This document shows positions 24,746 through 34,825 of a DNA stretch of 64,000 nucleotides, piece by piece (the first letter of the stretch is position 1; each line of letters begins with the position of its first letter). The stretch covers positions 4,464,001-4,528,000 of the forward strand of contig JACONQ010000002.1 in assembly GCA_014281115.1 (NCBI GenBank), in the 5' to 3' direction. The stretch comes from Laburnicola sp. R22_1 (taxonomy: Eukaryota; Ascomycota; Dothideomycetes; Pleosporales; Didymosphaeriaceae). The notes beneath the pieces are model-generated. The model was not told the DNA's origin. It did not search any database and was given only the letters and a program-made list of their open reading frames with translations. A program made the translations under genes and the position numbers.

Positions 24746-27091
24746 TTTCTACTAATTTAACCACCTATAGGCAGCGTCTTAAGGGAGAAGTAAATATTAT
24801 ATCGCTATCTATAGCTAAAGAAAATATTAATTTTAGTATATTATAAGGACGGTATACAGTCTTATAGGATAAACCTCTTAGGGATAGCTAGTATAGTTAA
24901 AAGAGATAACTAAATTAAGACTATACTAAAATAGAGAATAAGAAAGGGACCTAGAGGGCCCTTACTTATATAGTAGGCGGCATAGGGCATAGGCCCCACA
25001 CTAACCACGCGCTAACACTAACTAGAAAAGGCGCCTTCTATAAGGTAAAAGGCGCTATTAGAGTGTAAAAGGAAAGGTAATAGTAAATAACTAGTAGAGA
25101 GGCAGGCATAAACTATTATAATAAGCAACTAGTAAAATTACTTATCTTAGACTACTACTATATAAAAGAATACAGTTTTTTTTTATAACTAAGGGGTTTC
25201 TAATAAAAATATTATAATAATAATAGATATTTCTCCTACTATTATATATATAGAAAAGCGTTTTAAGGTATTAATAAAAAGGAGTTAGCGCATTATAAGC
25301 GAGCTAAGCAAGCTTAGTAGGCTTAGCGCGCCTACTCTAACTAAAAAAAATCTACATATAAAATATAGTAAGGCTATACTATTACTATACTAGTTTAGAG
25401 CTAAAGAAAAAGATAAAATAGTACTAGTGCTATAACTAGTATATCTACTACTACAACTATTATCTCCTTCTACTATTATCTCTAAAGATTACTAGAAGTA
25501 ATAGCTATATTAGTAGATTTGTACTACTTATAAGATATATACTAGGTAGAAGCTTACACACACTATAGGTATACTAACACTCTATCTCTATATTAAAATT
25601 AACCTTAAAAAGACTTTTACTACTATTGCATTTCCTACTATCTTTCTAAGTCCTAATACTAAAGATACTATTAACGCCGCCTAAAAGTATACTCTAATAA
25701 TCTGTCTGCTTAAGGTTGCTAGATTTATGCTAAAGTACTACTTTATCTAGAAGATTATTAATAAGTTAAAGCAAAAGAAGGTATATCTTAGCCTATATAA
25801 GACGTTCCTAGTATACTAGTTAGATTAGTAATAAATTAGTAACTATAGGTATTATAATAGACGCGTAGAGTTGCTACTATAGTTTCTTATATTACTATAG
25901 ATTAGAATAGTAGTAAAAAAGGGCAAGATTAAGGGGTAAGAGAAGGTGTTTAATAATAAGTTACTAGGAGAGGAGAGTGTTATATAGATGCGTTATGGTT
26001 TTTTTTTTACAACTAAGAGATTTCTAATAAAATTATTACAATAATAGCAGTTATTCCTCCTACTATTATTAATACAGAAAAGCATTTTAAGATAAATAGA
26101 TACGTTATATCCTTATAGTTATTATAGCGTTAGATAAGCGCGACGCGTAAGTAGCGTAATTACTAATAATAGTTATAATAGAGCTTAGTTTGCTATTCAC
26201 ACTTTAAGTAAATTTAGTAGATATTAGAGTGCTTATAAATAGTAAAGTAAGTGCATAGTTTATAAACTATTATAAATTGTTATAAACTATTATAAACTAT
26301 TATCTCGTTAGTAGAGACTAGGAGTAGACTATATTTTTAGGCGCTGGACTAGAGCGGCCTTTCTATCCTAATCTACGCAGGCTCAAATTAAATAAAATAT
26401 AGTTAAAAAGGGTAATTAACACTAAATAAAAAATGCGACTATCAAAGAATATAGTTTATAAGCTATTATTAAGCTATACAATATATTAATAGTGCTTATA
26501 GAGACTAGCAATATAATAACTTAAGTAAATATAGATTATATTAATTAATAGGTAAAGCACCTTAGAGTGTTGCTAAAGATAATAAATAATAATAAGTTTC
26601 TTAAGGTATTATAAGCGTGTAATAAGAAAAGTATATAGTAGCTAGTAGATATCTAGATATTAGTAAGCATACTATAGGCAGCAAAGATACTAGCAGAGGT
26701 GTTATTAGTAGTTACCTATAATAGCGTTATTTCTAAAATTAAAAAGTTCCTTACTTATATAATCTAACTATAAAGTGTCTATAAGTCTTAGTTAAGACTA
26801 CTCTTAACCTAATAAATCTTTTATAAATAGTATTGCACGCCTCTATATAGTATTAATAAAAGGTTATTATTAATATATTTTATATTAGCTATAAAGTAGT
26901 TACCTAAAGGGGTCCTAAAGCCTTTATCTAGAGCGCTTTTTAATACCCTACTATTATGTGTACTATCCTTCTACGTAGGTAAGATATATATAAAGTTTAT
27001 TTTAAAGTTAATATATACTAATATATTTTATATTAGGTCTCTATAGTAATTATAATACTACTTTTACTTAGTTACTAGTATATTAAACATC
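24746..27091. other. RIP-mutated AT-rich repeat DNA
   Basis: No intact gene. Two plus-orientation copies of the 115-bp repeat lie at about 25166-25284 and 26006-26095. Between about 26400 and 27060 the plus strand has fewer stops than its surroundings and may be a decayed coding region, but I recognise no family. Confidence 0.6.
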
Positions 27092-27264
27092 TTTATTATG
27101 TGGAGATTCTAACTAAGATTAAGTCCGCACTATATATAGAGAGAAGTAAAATAAAAGGCACTAAAACCTAGTACCTAGTATATAGTAGTAGTAACAAAAT
27201 ATAGATAAAATAATAATAAATTTGTTATTAACTTTCTTTATAGTAGTATTATTAATAGTAGTTA
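27092..27264. repeat. Heavily RIP-mutated copy of a repeat also present at 37775-37952
   Basis: Begins ATCTTTATTATGTGGAGATT and ends near GTAGTTAA. The other copy, in normal DNA at 37.8 kb, aligns along its length, and most differences are C to T or G to A in this copy. It may be part of a long terminal repeat (TGTGGAGATTCTAAC start), but I could not define an LTR pair. Confidence 0.85.
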
Positions 27265-27473
27265 ATAGATAGTCTAGTTGCTATTATAATTATTGTTATT
27301 ATTATTATAGCGAAAAATCTTGTTAAAGAAATTATCGATTACGAAACACGGTGGTCGGTTAAATAGCCGGCCCAGAATTACGTGATATTACGAATTAACT
27401 CTGGGAGAGAAAGTTACTAGTATATATATTAATATATAAGTGCTATTAATTACTCTTATATAGTTTTTAAAAT

Positions 27474-27634
27474 AGAGAGGCGTATTGTAGTGGATACGAG
27501 CATAAGATTGTCTAAGTATAACAAAAGTCTAGATGGTAAATCTACGCTGTGGTGGGGGACTATAAGCGAGGGTTTTAGTCTAGAAATAAGCGAAAACTTA
27601 GACTCCTTAGCGAGTTCGAATCTCGCCCTCTCCC
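27474..27634 (+). tRNA. tRNA-like sequence, possibly an intron-containing or decayed tRNA
   Basis: A T-arm is clear: stem GCGAG/CTCGC around the loop TTCGAAT (27610-27626), which is also a good B-box. It is followed by CCTCTC, which pairs with GAGAGG at 27475-27480. A D-arm-like GTATTGTAGTGGATAC follows that 5' strand. If these ends belong together the gene is 161 nt and would need an intron of roughly 85 nt. An alternative, shorter reading starts at GGGGGAC (about 27554), with an anticodon-like stem AGTCT/AGACT. Neither gives a normal anticodon loop with U at position 33, so I cannot name the amino acid. It could equally be a tRNA-derived SINE fragment. Confidence 0.3.
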
Positions 27635-28886
27635 CCCATAGTTTTTAAACACCAAAAAACCAATCTTTGTAGATAAGAAGAAAAGTAGCCTAAATATGCT
27701 AGTATCTCTAATAATTAAGAAATTTCTAACTATTTGAGCTAGTCTTAACTAAGTTACTAGATTAAACTTATAGAATAGGAAAGCTATTAGTAAGTACCTC
27801 TAATAATTAAGAAATCTTTAACTAGTTACTAGTCTTAATAAATTATTAAGATTTAAACTTATAGGACGAGAAAGTTAATTAAGGCATATTACTATCTTCT
27901 AATTTAGAAAAAAACTTTGTAGGAAATTTTAATTTACACTTTAGACAGATAATAGGCCACTAGTATTAGTTTTTCCTTAATTCTCTTTAAAGGATTTTTT
28001 TACTAGGGGAAAGTGCCCCTTATCTACCTATACGATTTGCCTGTGGCTATATTTACTCTATAGAAAATTTAGAAGCAATAGAAACGTTAATAATAATAGT
28101 TTTTAAAAAATAGCTATTATTATAAATTCTTTTAAATTATATTTAGTAGCTTTTCTATAAGGGCCTTTATAATATTATAATAAAGATATAGTAGAGTATT
28201 AAATACCTTATAAAAACTACTATAGTTATTAGTTAAAGCTTAGTAAACGTATAAAGTACTTACTAACTTATTATTTCTATTAAGTGCTCTATTTTATACT
28301 TAATATTATACTAAAATACTTTATTAAAGTAAATATATAAAAACGTTAACACCTTTTTCTTTATAGAGATTCTACTATTACTAATAAGCCTATAGGACTT
28401 TATAAAAATAAATAGCTTATTTTATATAGCTAGATAGAGCTATAACTCTTTAAATAACTATTAGGGGTTGCCTAGGCAGTTAGCTAGCTATTACTACTCT
28501 CTCCTTTTATCTAAATTTTACGCTTTACGCCCTAGAGGCGTATACTTATTATACTATTAATAGGCTAATATAGCTATAAGGCTGCTTAGGGCACCTACTA
28601 CTATTACTACTATAAAAATCTTAGTATTTATTTTAGATAGTTATATAAAGTACTTAATATTAAACTAAATAAAAAATAGCTTTTAAACTTAATTTTTAAA
28701 CCATAGGCACTAGAAAGCCCTAAAAAGTTTAGATATAAGGTAAGTAAAGGCTAGTAAGAATATAAAATTAGCTAATAATAGGCTAAAACTAGTATTACTA
28801 AAAGCCTTTTAGCGCTAATAAAAAACTAAATAAGGCCCTAATTATATATTAATTTTGCTAAGTTAGTAAACTAGAGTCTTTCTAAC
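27635..28886. other. RIP-mutated AT-rich DNA up to the right end of the putative large insertion
   Basis: AT-rich with stops in all frames. GTACCTCTAATAATTAAGAAAT occurs in near-identical form around 27700 and 27794, a short direct repeat. I see no gene. Confidence 0.6.
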
Positions 28887-28915
28887 GCCCCAAACTAGCG
28901 GAACCAAACATGCCC

Positions 28916-30135
28916 TTATGCAGTCATGACAGATGGCCTTACATGCTGCACATCATTGCAAGCTGGTCCGAGCTGGCGCTTAACGGCGTTACACTGCAGC
29001 GCGGAGAGAACTGCCAGCATTCATGCACTGGCATCCCTCGTCTTCCAAGCCTCGAGGCGCCCAGCGCGCAGTAGTCGCGAATGAGCCGACGGAAAAGGCG
29101 GCGGGAGTGGCTCTTCACGCCCATCTCGACGTGGACCGCTAGGAAGTCTGCTCACGCCTAGGCAGCAAGCGTGGCCAGTCATGTGAAAGCCGCTGGAGAA
29201 CGGCTGAACCCAGCTCGACGGTCGTTCCCGGAGGCGCAGAGTGCTTTTGCGGCACAGCACTCTTTCACAGCCCTCATTGCCGACCTTCTCCTCCTTCCAG
29301 ATTCGAAGCACGGCTGGCTGTCTGGCCACCCACCGTCCCTCCAGGCTCCCTTCACCTCTGGCGGAGGGGGGAACTATGGTTTGTACTCAATCAACTGTTT
29401 CGCAGAGGGCTTACAACTCTGTTGCCTCAGTTCCACGCCCTCAGGATGTCCCTGGACGCAGCATCATTGGCTAGGCGCGACCAAGCGACCCACCCAATGG
29501 CGCTGCTGTTCTCCAGACGTACGATTTCCCCGTCCTGCTGATCCACCTACTCTATGAACTGTGTTTAGAAACAGCCGCGATCCCGCCTCCAGCCGCTCTT
29601 CCCCCGACGAACCGCATCGTTGGTCGGTGGGGTTGTCCTCTCTATGGGCCAATGGGGCCGGCCATGCTAAGCGCCAGGGCTGGACGCGGTTTAGCACGCC
29701 GCCCGCCTAACGGCCCATGGCCATCGTGGTCCAGTCCAAAATCGTATCATTCTGCATGAGACGCTACGGGGAGGCTGATCTTGCGGTTTAGTGTCGACTA
29801 CGCCGCAAAATCCATCAGGCTTCGTTGTAGGCGGCCGTTTCCAGAGATCTGGTACACCACCCTCTCGGCATGTTATAACGACAGCTGCCTGCAAGCTCGA
29901 GGTGACACAGCGTCCTGCCTGGCTCACTCTACGCGATTACGATTCCCTTGGGCGTGTGCTGAACTCCAGCTCTCGTCTTGCGTTCGTCAGCCTTTTCGTT
30001 ATTTCGTTTGGCGCTCGGTCCCTCGTGTTCCGCCCTCACTGTTAGGCGCTGGCTTTTGGGCGTGTGTCTACTTCCTTGTCTCTCGTGTCTCATTCGTCTA
30101 CCGTTTCGCCGCAAGCGAGCCGTATACCTATCCTT
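28916..30135. other. Intergenic: return to normal composition
   Basis: Composition changes sharply at 28880-28920. The following 1.2 kb has normal GC and several overlapping open frames on both strands, but none has recognisable protein features. It probably holds the promoter and 5' leader of the gene that starts at 30136. Confidence 0.5.
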
Positions 30136-30891
30136 ATGGATCCCGCTAGTTCACCAGCGCTGTCGTCGCGTTCCCTCTCCATATCTTCTGCGACGGGGCC
30201 CAGGACGAGCGGCCAGTTCCCTCCACTGTCCAGCCACGGCATGCCCAAAGAGCCATCACTACTTTCACCAAACGGAAGCATCACACGCCCCCACCGATTT
30301 TCAGGCCTGTCGCCGACACCACGGTCACCGCGCCCCACTGAGCCTCCAATGTCTCCCGTGCCAGCCTTGTCACCGGGCACGTCTGGGCCCATGTCTCCGC
30401 CCATGTCAGCCAGATCCTTCGGCACCTTCATCGACTCGGAGCCCTCTACGCCTGCCTATTCACCCCGCATGGACTCCAACTGGGACGGGTCTACGCTGGT
30501 GTTGCTGCAGCCTTTCAAGGCCAAGGATGCTAGTCCCAGCGAGCCGACGTGGGACGTGATGGCACCGCTGCAGAAGCCACCGAAGAAGAGGTTCTCAAGA
30601 CACAGAGCGAAGCTATCGATCAACAAGGACACATCGACGGCCGCTTCGCTGCCTTCTCATCCGGTTGTGACCATCCAAGAAGAGGGGCAGAAGGAGGAAC
30701 ATCCTGCTGCCGAGGAGGAACAAGAGAAGAAGGAGGAAGAGGGACAGGCGACGCAAGGCGATGCGTTGGGAAAGCTGGCGTCTAGGATGAAGTCGCTGCT
30801 GAAGAGGAGCAGCAATAGCGAGAAGAAGAAGGAGAAGCGGCAGCGGTACGAGTTGGATCGTGTGGAGACGTTGCATTGGACTGAGCTGTAG
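30136..30891 (+). CDS. Hypothetical Ser/Pro-rich protein, 251 residues
   Basis: A single-exon gene. I chose the ATG at 30136 (MDPASSPALSSRSLSISS); an in-frame ATG at 30064 would add 24 residues. The first 140 residues are disordered and rich in Ser-Pro and Thr-Pro pairs (SPTPRSPRPTEPPMSP), possible kinase sites. A short hydrophobic island follows (STLVLLQPFKAKD). Then comes a basic stretch (KPPKKRFSRHRAK), a Glu/Lys-rich block (EEEQEKKEEEG), and a basic helix GKLASRMKSLLKRSS. The end RYELDRVETLHWTEL looks like a conserved C-terminal motif. No catalytic signature is visible. The gene stands alone between the repeat island and IES4, and its function cannot be inferred. Confidence 0.75.
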   Translation: MDPASSPALSSRSLSISSATGPRTSGQFPPLSSHGMPKEPSLLSPNGSITRPHRFSGLSPTPRSPRPTEPPMSPVPALSPGTSGPMSPPMSARSFGTFIDSEPSTPAYSPRMDSNWDGSTLVLLQPFKAKDASPSEPTWDVMAPLQKPPKKRFSRHRAKLSINKDTSTAASLPSHPVVTIQEEGQKEEHPAAEEEQEKKEEEGQATQGDALGKLASRMKSLLKRSSNSEKKKEKRQRYELDRVETLHWTEL

Positions 30892-32548
30892 GCGGGGCAT
30901 TCAAATGCGATGGACGCTCTTATCCTTTACCTCGCACGCAGACACGACATCTACACTTTCACTCCTTCTACGGCGTCTCCTGGCGCTGCTGGTCTCGTTT
31001 ATTTTCCTTCCCTTTCCTTTCCTTTGTTTTCCTTTCTTTTACCGGCGTACATGGCAGAAAGGCAGGCAGTTTTGTCACTCAAAAACGGATATCCAACGGC
31101 GTTTTCAGGCGGGGTCGGGTAGGGGCGCAAAGGATGTCTTGTCTGTCGTTGATCGAGGGGCGGAAATGTGCATGTGGGCTGGGCTGGTCGAATGTTGTTT
31201 TATATACCCCTATGCTGGAGGGATGTAAATTGTGGAGATGGATGGGTTGAGCTCGAGTTGGGAGAGGGATGGGTAGTTGAATATATCTATATCGGTTAGA
31301 CAATGCGTTGTGGTTGTGCTGTTTTTGGATTTTGCTATGTTGCGGTGTGGGTATGCTTTTTATTCTTTATCGAGAAGGCGGCAGAAGGATGGGGAATGCG
31401 CGACGTGGGGTTGAGGTTTCGAGGCGCGGGGTTTGCTATTCACGGCACGACACGACACGTAGCTCACAAGCGTTCGGCCTGCGTCTGGAAGGGTGAGGAA
31501 GGATAGCACAGGCAACGCATTGGGACGGTGTTTAAAATGAAGATGTTGGGATACAAGGTTCTGCGTTCCGAGGTTCCCGATTCCAAGGTTGGGTTAGCGG
31601 CACGTGATACGAATAGGTCACAGCCCCGGGCTTTGACGATCGGAAGCTCGACAAGGGTGGGAGTTTGAGGCCCATGTACGCCGTGTGAAGCGTGTGGGCC
31701 GGGAGATTCGAGAAGGTCTTGGGTCACCGGAACGATGGGGATGCGGCAACGAAACTCACCGACGACGGCGAACGGGCACGTTATGAGGCGCGACCAGTGA
31801 AGATGGGAATACGCGCAAGCTGGGTGGTGCTGGCTGGCAGCGTGGAATGACCCCAAACAAGAGCGCGCTTAGCCTACCTAGCCACAAAGAGAGTGCGACA
31901 GAAAGGAGGCCCGCCCGCACGCCGAGCAGCCGCCGGCAGCACGTACTGGTAGGAGCAAGTCGATGAACAATAAAAAAGAGAGAGTGATGAGTGAATGCCC
32001 TGAAATCCGACGGCACTCGAGAGCGACAGGAAGAGAGAGACCAAAGCGGGCTAGCGCAGTGCGAGGCTTGGCCCTCACTCCTCCAAGGCGACGGCGAAGG
32101 GCCAGCCGCCCGCCAGCACAAGCGACGAAGCAGCGCAGAGTGCCGTGCGCGAGAAAAGCCCGCGTCAGGCGTCGCCCACCATGGCCAGCGCCGCAACCAT
32201 CCATCCCCGGCCCACGCAGCCCAGCGCCCTCGCCCTCGCGCACCCTGCCTCAGCCTCTGCCGCTGCCGGGCTCTCCATCACCGCCTTGCCTCGCCCTGCA
32301 TCACGCTCCGTGGATGCCCCCCCGGCCCAGCGTGAGCCTCGAGCACCCAGCCACACAGAGCTTGGGCAAGCGCTCCAGGAATCGCCCACGCCCACTGGTA
32401 CGCGCCGCCCGGCTGACCCGTTGAATAAACCCACGCACGGCACCTCCTCACCTGCAACTCCGCACACTGCAACACCACGCCCGCCCATCCTCACCGCCGC
32501 TGCACACCATCACCACCACCCCGCGCCGTCGCCCTCCACGCCGGCACC
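30892..32548. other. Intergenic: 3' flank and IES4 upstream region
   Basis: About 1.65 kb. The part next to IES4 (32150-32548) is very C-rich on the plus strand and gives a long open frame (32145-33401) that runs through the IES4 exon in another frame; that is a composition artefact. 31000-31060 is pyrimidine-rich. I see no separate gene. Confidence 0.5.
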
Positions 32549-33444
32549 ATGTCCACCTCCAAGGCCGCCGCTGCAAAGTCGAGGGTCGTCGTGCTCCCGC
32601 TGTCGCCCGAGGCCCTGGCCAAGTTCCCTCACGAGCCGTCGAGCAAGCCGTCAGAGGCCTCCAAGACCTCGTCGTCGCCCGACACGCCTGCCCAGATCGT
32701 CGAGCCCACGCCAGCTGCCACGCCCAACGATGCCGCCACGCCCGCGAACGACATCGACAGCAGCCTGCTCGCTCCGCCGGCTGGGCCAGGAGGCAAGCGG
32801 AAGAGCATGCCAGGCTCGAGGGCCGCCGGCACCAAGAGGGGCGCTGCAGCAATCGACGGCGCCCCCAAGCCACGAGGCAAGCCGGGCCCGAAGAAGAAGC
32901 AACGAATGTAAGTCCTTTTCATCATCCCCATCATCGGCACTATCGCGCACATGGTCTGCTCTCTGCGACGCTTCCATCGCGGCTCGTATCGGCCATGCAT
33001 GCATCGCCGGCGACACCCCAAGGCCATGGCTAACAGCGTCACAGGGGCGACATGATCAACGACCCCAACAACAAAGGACCCTTCGCCGCGCCAGCCCCCG
33101 CCCAGAAGCTGGGCCCCAAAGCCAACATGGGCACCATCAACGCCAACCTCCGCGCGCTCGACCGGACGGGAAAGCCCTGCCGCAAGTGGGCAAAGAAGGG
33201 CTTCCAGATCCGCAGCTTCACCGGCGTCGTGTGGGACGTGCCTACCTGGCGCGCACCCACCAAAGCCGACATCTTCCCCGAGGACGTCAAGAGCGACACC
33301 ACCGGCTCCAGCGACAGCAAGGTCAAGGACGAGAGCAGCGCGATCAGCGACAGAAGCGGTGCCAATGGCGACGGCAGCACGCCGATACCGCCTGCGCTTA
33401 ATGGCATTGCGAGCTCACCGACGCCTGCTATTGCAGCTTCATGA
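32549..33444 (+). CDS. IES4: INO80 chromatin-remodelling complex subunit Ies4
   Basis: A 252-residue nuclear protein of the fungal INO80_Ies4 family, an accessory subunit of the INO80 ATP-dependent nucleosome remodeller. Exon 1 is 32549-32907 and exon 2 is 33045-33444. The 137-nt intron has a GTAAGT donor, a GCTAAC branch and a CACAG acceptor, and codon 120 is split by it. Family features in order: an N-terminal RVVVLPLSPEALAKFPHEP segment, a low-complexity linker, the basic KPRGKPGPKKKQRM stretch, then LGPKANMGTINANLRALDRT, GKPCRKWAKKGFQIRSFTGV and WDVPTWRAP. The last three are the strongly conserved core of the family. The C-terminal 60 residues are low-complexity. Ies4 is phosphorylated in DNA-damage signalling in yeast (established knowledge); I did not try to map such sites here. 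Confidence 0.9.
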
Positions 33445-34825
33445 TCCGCAGGGTGGATCGCTAGGTATGTCGCTTTTCTCTTTATGATGCAGTAGGCTTT
33501 AGTTCTTGTACAGCTGAGGGAGCTCACTGTACGGAGACTTATGGCCGCTGTATTCCTGTGCAAATTCTTCAATCTAACCTCAGCCGCTGACTATTTGTAG
33601 ATGTTGCCGTGAGTCTTGTCACGCTGAGCATCCTGCATCCACACTTTCCATTGCGAATTTTCTCTTCGCTTTCTACTACTTTGCTACCGCTGGCCGACGC
33701 GGGTGGTAACGCTCGAATCTACTTTTCCACTGCTGTATTTGTACCCCCATGTTTGCGACAGGTTTGGCGTTCGGAACCCAAGAGGGCTTGGGACACAACT
33801 TTGTCTTTTGACGATTTGGCGCCTGGATAGCGATTTCGACGGTTATGGCATAGCGGTGTTGATGTTGGGCGTGACTATGGTTTGTCTCGATGCCGACGGG
33901 GCATATGCAGGCCGGACCGGGATCTGGGTATGGCGCACCAAGGAGGCTTTGTGCAGAGTTTGTGTATTTGTATAGCGTGGGAAGAGGGGGTGGGCATGCG
34001 TATTGCATTCCCATGGTTGACTTGCTAGCGTGGCGCATGGTTGAGTAGGGAAGATGAAGATGGGGAGTGGGAATTAGATTAATGCATGCATTTGGAGTGC
34101 AAGTTGATTTGTTTGTTTTGAGAAGTTGGTTCTGGCTCCTGGTGTTTAATGCGAGGATGATAGCTGGGTTTATTGTGCTTGGGTTGTATAATGGTGTAGT
34201 ACGTGATTGCGTGATACTGTGGTTTTCTGATTGGGCAACGAGGTATTGAGAATGAACTGATTACTTGTATTTGACTTGCGAACTATCTGTTTATGGGATT
34301 CTTCTGTTAGAGTAGCTATAATGGGTGTTGGTAGAGAGGAGTTGTAGCTGTTATCTGAGGAGATTGACGCGGTATCTATGCTAGTAGCGTAGTGCGGGGG
34401 CGTGCATGGGCATGGACTCGCGTCGACGCAGCTCATTGACGTGATCCCCTTCGTGTCGTTCCACAGCTTCTTTTCTCTACTCTACACACTAGCAACCAGC
34501 CCGTTGCCGCACTGAACCGAACCGGCTCGAACAATGAACGCGTTTGCAGACTCGGGGCTGAAGAATAGTGAGCGCCGTTGACGAGCGTCCCGCCCTCTGC
34601 GTCGTCACGAACGCCTCCGAGCTTCCACGTCCACGGCCGAATCTCCTGCCCTGCTTGCCGCTACACGCGCATCGACCACTCTGCTCGCACCAGCACCGTG
34701 TTGATTTGCTGGAAACGCGGCTAGAGCGACTGTCGTCTGCGCTGGACGTTCCTACCACGCCCACGCCCTCGCCCACCCTCTTCCACCACCGCTTCCCCAC
34801 ACCTCCCCAACGAACACCCACAGCC
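33445..34825. other. Intergenic: IES4 3' flank and upstream region of the Gid1-like gene
   Basis: About 1.4 kb of normal composition. From 34490 to 34825 the DNA is C-rich, and an in-frame upstream ATG (34568) precedes the chosen start of the next gene. I treat this as 5' leader. I see no separate gene. Confidence 0.5.

Larger units (their letters stand above)
12567..28915. mobile_element. Putative large PIF/Harbinger-like insertion, heavily RIP-mutated, with nested elements
   Basis: The left end (12567 on) reads GGCCTGTTTGGTTCC. The right end (28915 inward, complement) reads GGGCATGTTTGGTTCC. Both are flanked by TTA (12564-12566 and 28916-28918). A few bases further in, both share GGCGTTAG. 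A three-base TTA/TAA target duplication with G-rich inverted ends is typical of PIF/Harbinger elements (established knowledge). Joining the flanks across the insertion gives continuous normal-composition DNA. I could not find a Harbinger transposase or Myb-like gene inside. The superfamily call therefore rests on the ends and the duplication only, and an insertion of about 15 kb (without the nested Tc1 copy) is unusually long. Most of the interior must be later nested insertions. Confidence 0.45.

Noticed and set aside
12567..28915. A Starship-type giant element
   Set aside because: Length and position might suggest it, but I see no DUF3435 tyrosine recombinase and no cargo genes; the ends with a TTA duplication fit a DDE transposon better.
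32145..33401. 418-codon plus-strand frame over IES4
   Set aside because: It is a C-rich shadow in another frame; the spliced IES4 frame carries the conserved family sequence.
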